This document shows, piece after piece, positions 61,804 to 64,000 of a stretch of 64,000 nt of DNA (positions are counted from its first letter, which is position 1; each line of letters begins with the position of its first letter). The translations under genes were made by a program, and so were the position numbers. The DNA is from Acidobacteriota bacterium (GTDB taxonomy: Bacteria; Acidobacteriota; Blastocatellia; Pyrinomonadales; Pyrinomonadaceae), in contig JADKEF010000001.1 of assembly GCA_016718135.1 (NCBI GenBank), forward strand, positions 307,001-371,000, read 5' to 3'. The notes under the pieces are model-generated. The model ran no database searches and was not told where the DNA came from. It saw nothing but the letters and a program-made list of their open reading frames with translations.

Positions 61804-62394
61804 ATGATCGTTGAACCGGTGACATTGGAAGGAAAATTTGTTCGGCTCGAGCCTTTGCGAGTGGACCATTTGCCGGCTTTGTGTAAAGTTGGGTTGGACG
61901 AAGAGCTTTGGCGTTGGACCGCGAACATTGTCAAGGATGAGAGTGATCTGGAGCGATACGTACGCACCGCTTTGGCGGATCAGGCGGCGGGGAAGTCGGT
62001 GCCGTTTGTGACGATCGAGGCGGCGACGGGAACGGTAGTTGGCTCGACGAGGTTTGGGAATATCGATCCGGTGAATAAGAAGGCGGAGATCGGTTGGACG
62101 TGGATAAATCCTCATTGGCAGCGAACGGCGATCAACACCGAGGCGAAGCTTCTGATGCTGACGCACGCGTTCGAAACGTGGAAGTGTATCCGCGTCGAGC
62201 TAAAGACCGACGCCAACAATCAGCAATCGCGCGACGCGATGACCCGCCTCGGTGCGGTCGAAGAAGGCACTATGCGCAATCATATGATCATCGAGTCGGG
62301 GCGCTATCGCGACTCGGTGTATTTTTCGATCATCGACAGTGAGTGGGAGGCGGTAAAGGCAGGACTTGCATCAAAATTGGCTGAGAGGGACTAA
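61804..62394 (+). CDS. GNAT N-acetyltransferase (RimJ/RimL-like)
   Basis: The 196-residue protein starts VTLEGKFVRLEPLRVDHLPA and has GSTRFGNIDPVNKKAEIGWT, the acetyl-CoA segment around KLLMLTHAFETWKCIRVELK, and DANNQQSRDAMTRLGAVEEG. This is the acetyltransf_3 type that acetylates protein N-termini, amino acids or antibiotics. The substrate is not known. Its TAA overlaps the ATG of the next gene. Confidence 0.9.
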   Translation: MIVEPVTLEGKFVRLEPLRVDHLPALCKVGLDEELWRWTANIVKDESDLERYVRTALADQAAGKSVPFVTIEAATGTVVGSTRFGNIDPVNKKAEIGWTWINPHWQRTAINTEAKLLMLTHAFETWKCIRVELKTDANNQQSRDAMTRLGAVEEGTMRNHMIIESGRYRDSVYFSIIDSEWEAVKAGLASKLAERD

Positions 62395-62918
62395 TGCGAA
62401 AGATCTCGATAACTATAGCGGCTGTAGCAGTTGCAGTTTTTTCTGCGGCATGTTGGTCCACGCCTGAGCCTGTGAATAAGGCGGGGGCGACGTCTCCGCC
62501 GCCTTCATCGAATACGGTCGTGGCGGCACCGGTGCAAACTGTGGCTCCGATGCCGAAGATTGATTTGCCGCCGGCAGTCTCGAATCGAGATCTATCCGGT
62601 GATACGGTCGCTGACCGGGCAAATCGTAAGGAGCGCTCGGACGTCAGGCCGAATTCAACGCCCCAGCCATTACAATTCAAGCCAGCACCTGAAAATTCAG
62701 AGATGGCCGTGACTATGCAGTCGGATGGTTTGATCGTTGAGACACGGGTTTTTAAGAATCATCCGACGCTTGCCCGCGCGGAATTGTCTTACGGCAAGGG
62801 CGACCGCAGTTTGAAAGTGACATTGCACGACGGGCGCACGGCAACGGTCAACGCAGAGAAAGTTGAAGTTCTTCGTGACTTAAAGGCGGCTCAGATCATC
62901 GCGATGGCATCGAAATAG
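62394..62918 (+). CDS. Secreted or lipoprotein-like hypothetical protein
   Basis: The 174-residue protein begins with an export signal (MRKISITIAAVAVAVFSAAC); the cysteine at 20 resembles a lipoprotein attachment site, though Ser at -3 is atypical. A Pro/Ser-rich linker leads to a C-terminal alpha/beta domain (MAVTMQSDGLIVETRVFK ... LKVTLHDGRTATVNAEKVEV). Function unknown. It is coupled to the acetyltransferase gene. Confidence 0.75.
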   Translation: MRKISITIAAVAVAVFSAACWSTPEPVNKAGATSPPPSSNTVVAAPVQTVAPMPKIDLPPAVSNRDLSGDTVADRANRKERSDVRPNSTPQPLQFKPAPENSEMAVTMQSDGLIVETRVFKNHPTLARAELSYGKGDRSLKVTLHDGRTATVNAEKVEVLRDLKAAQIIAMASK

Positions 62919-62958
62919 GCGGCATTTCGGCCGTAAATGTTGTATAATCTCGAACTTT

Positions 62959-63243
62959 ATGGAACGCTACTCCATCATATGCCCGTGCTGCGATGCGACC
63001 CTGACGGTGGACGCTAACACCGGGGCTTTGCTCGCACATGAGGAGAAAAAGAAGGTTCTCGGCTCGTTCGAGGATCTGAAAGGTAACCTTAGTAAGCAGG
63101 CTGAGCATCGCGAACAGATATTCGCTCAGCAGATGTCCTCTATGAAGGACCGCGAGCGCTTGCTTGAAGAGAAATTCCAGGAGGCTCTTAAACGTGCCGA
63201 TACCTCGGACACGCCTTACCGTAACCCGCTCGATCTTGATTAA
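62959..63243 (+). CDS. Small CxxC protein with C-terminal helix
   Basis: The 94-residue protein begins MERYSIICPCCDATLTVDAN; the two cysteine groups resemble half of a zinc ribbon. A charged helical part (EKKKVLGSFEDLKGN ... DRERLLEEKFQEALKRA) follows. No known role. Its stop TAA abuts the ATG of pyrF, so the two are probably co-transcribed. Confidence 0.75.
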   Translation: MERYSIICPCCDATLTVDANTGALLAHEEKKKVLGSFEDLKGNLSKQAEHREQIFAQQMSSMKDRERLLEEKFQEALKRADTSDTPYRNPLDLD

Positions 63244-64000
63244 ATGATGTCAGCTTCGATTCAAGCTATTGCGCCGATGACCAACGTCAGAGACAGGATA
63301 ATTGTGGCACTTGATGTCGATTCGGCTGACGATGCTTCGGCTATTGTGAGCCAATTAAACGGGCGAGTCGGGGCGTTTAAAGTCGGGCTGCAGTTGTTTA
63401 CGGCCGCCGGGCCAGCGTTTGTTAGGGAATTGACGGCATCGGGAGCGAAAGTTTTTCTCGATCTGAAATTTCACGATATTCCGAATACTGTCGCAAAAGC
63501 GTCGGTCGAGGCGGCGAGGCTCGGCGTTTGGATGTTCAACGTACACGCAGCCGGTGGCAGCGAAATGATGAGAACTGCCGTCAAAGAAGTTGAGGCCATG
63601 TGTGAGGAAGAGGGAATCGACCGGCCGCTTGTGATTGGTGTGACGGTTTTGACGTCTTCTAATGCAGAGATGATGGGCGAGATCGGTATAAATGGGGAGG
63701 TTGAGTCGCAGGTCATTCGTCTGGCAAAGTTAACGGCGGAATCGGGCCTGGATGGCGTGGTCGCATCGCCGTTGGATGTTGCGGCAATACGAAATACGGT
63801 CGCGGATCCAAAATTTTTGACAGTTACACCCGGAATTCGCCCGTTTAGTGCAACCGCAGACGACCAGAAGCGTGTAACAACGGTCGGCCGTGCACTCGCG
63901 GGAGGCTCGGATTACGTCGTGATCGGGCGTCCGATCACGCAAGCCGCTAACCGCGTCGAAGCGGTCGAGGCTATCGTCAGCGAAGTTAACGAACAAAATT
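63244..64000 (+). CDS. pyrF: Orotidine 5'-phosphate decarboxylase, 3' end beyond window
   Basis: The final step of UMP synthesis. Visible are the first-strand IIVALDVDS, substrate Lys in FKVGLQLF, the catalytic Lys-Asp set VFLDLKFHDIPNTVAKA, VTVLTSS, and the phosphate site TPGIRPF ... VIGRPIT. All motifs fall within the 252 residues seen, so only a few C-terminal residues are missing. ATG at 63244 or 63247. Confidence 0.94.
   Translation, partial: MMSASIQAIAPMTNVRDRIIVALDVDSADDASAIVSQLNGRVGAFKVGLQLFTAAGPAFVRELTASGAKVFLDLKFHDIPNTVAKASVEAARLGVWMFNVHAAGGSEMMRTAVKEVEAMCEEEGIDRPLVIGVTVLTSSNAEMMGEIGINGEVESQVIRLAKLTAESGLDGVVASPLDVAAIRNTVADPKFLTVTPGIRPFSATADDQKRVTTVGRALAGGSDYVVIGRPITQAANRVEAVEAIVSEVNEQN

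Overview
The window looks like chromosomal DNA of an Acidobacteriota member, most likely a Blastocatellia/Pyrinomonadales-type bacterium. This is an inference. It rests on the very large TonB-dependent receptor with an N-terminal carboxypeptidase-regulatory domain, the many small secreted proteins of unknown function, the mid-range GC content, and dispersed 7-8 nt tandem repeats lying inside genes. I see no rRNA, tRNA, CRISPR array, phage or intact insertion sequence.

Layout. 0-5.3 kb: SRPBCC protein, short-chain dehydrogenase, a radical SAM-glycosyltransferase pair and a cysteine desulfurase. 5.3-9.5 kb: a sparse, partly decayed segment. It holds a secreted protein made of six GIIVGD repeats behind a sigma-54-like promoter, a DUF7452-like pseudogene, an operon of DUF1622, DUF202 and an anaerobic sulfatase maturase interrupted by an in-frame TGA, and a DUF2490-like pseudogene. 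The segment is bracketed by related sequence motifs. 9.5-15.7 kb: GGDEF-EAL protein, secreted proteins, an RRM protein and infA. 15.8-22.9 kb: glnE with an overlapping sigma-54 activator whose frame is broken exactly at an A AAA AAG heptamer, then a pseudouridine synthase, a MOSC protein and purC. 23-31.2 kb: HEAT and TPR-like proteins, peroxiredoxin, uvrB, an FAD-linked oxidase and a HAD hydrolase. 31.2-48.1 kb: lysA and a peptidoglycan-sugar recycling region (nagZ, sodium symporter, unknown 347-residue protein, murQ, TonB C-terminal protein, nagK/murK-type kinase, LysR regulator, a serine hydrolase-NamZ fusion, a TonB-dependent receptor and nagA). 48.1-50.9 kb: a Cpx-like envelope stress module (Spy/CpxP-like chaperone divergent from a response regulator and kinase) with a textbook CpxR box between them. 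50.9-64 kb: membrane and TPR proteins, an acyl-CoA synthetase-ACP-acyltransferase fusion, lipid kinase, Xaa-Pro aminopeptidase, an NHL-M23 protein, DUF937 protein, GNAT acetyltransferase and the start of pyrF.

How the genes work together. The 32.7-48.1 kb block gives a coherent route: cell-wall fragments are trimmed by NagZ and NamZ, the released amino sugars are imported by the symporter, phosphorylated by the kinase, cleaved by MurQ and deacetylated by NagA. The receptor and the TonB-type protein may handle the outer-membrane step. The Cpx-like set monitors the same envelope. GlnE and its overlapping sigma-54 activator point to nitrogen control.

Caution on sequence quality. At least seven genes are split by single-base indels, five of them in homopolymer runs, while the protein sequence stays conserved on both sides. 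These may be assembly errors rather than pseudogenes, so the broken genes are annotated across the break and the alternatives are stated.
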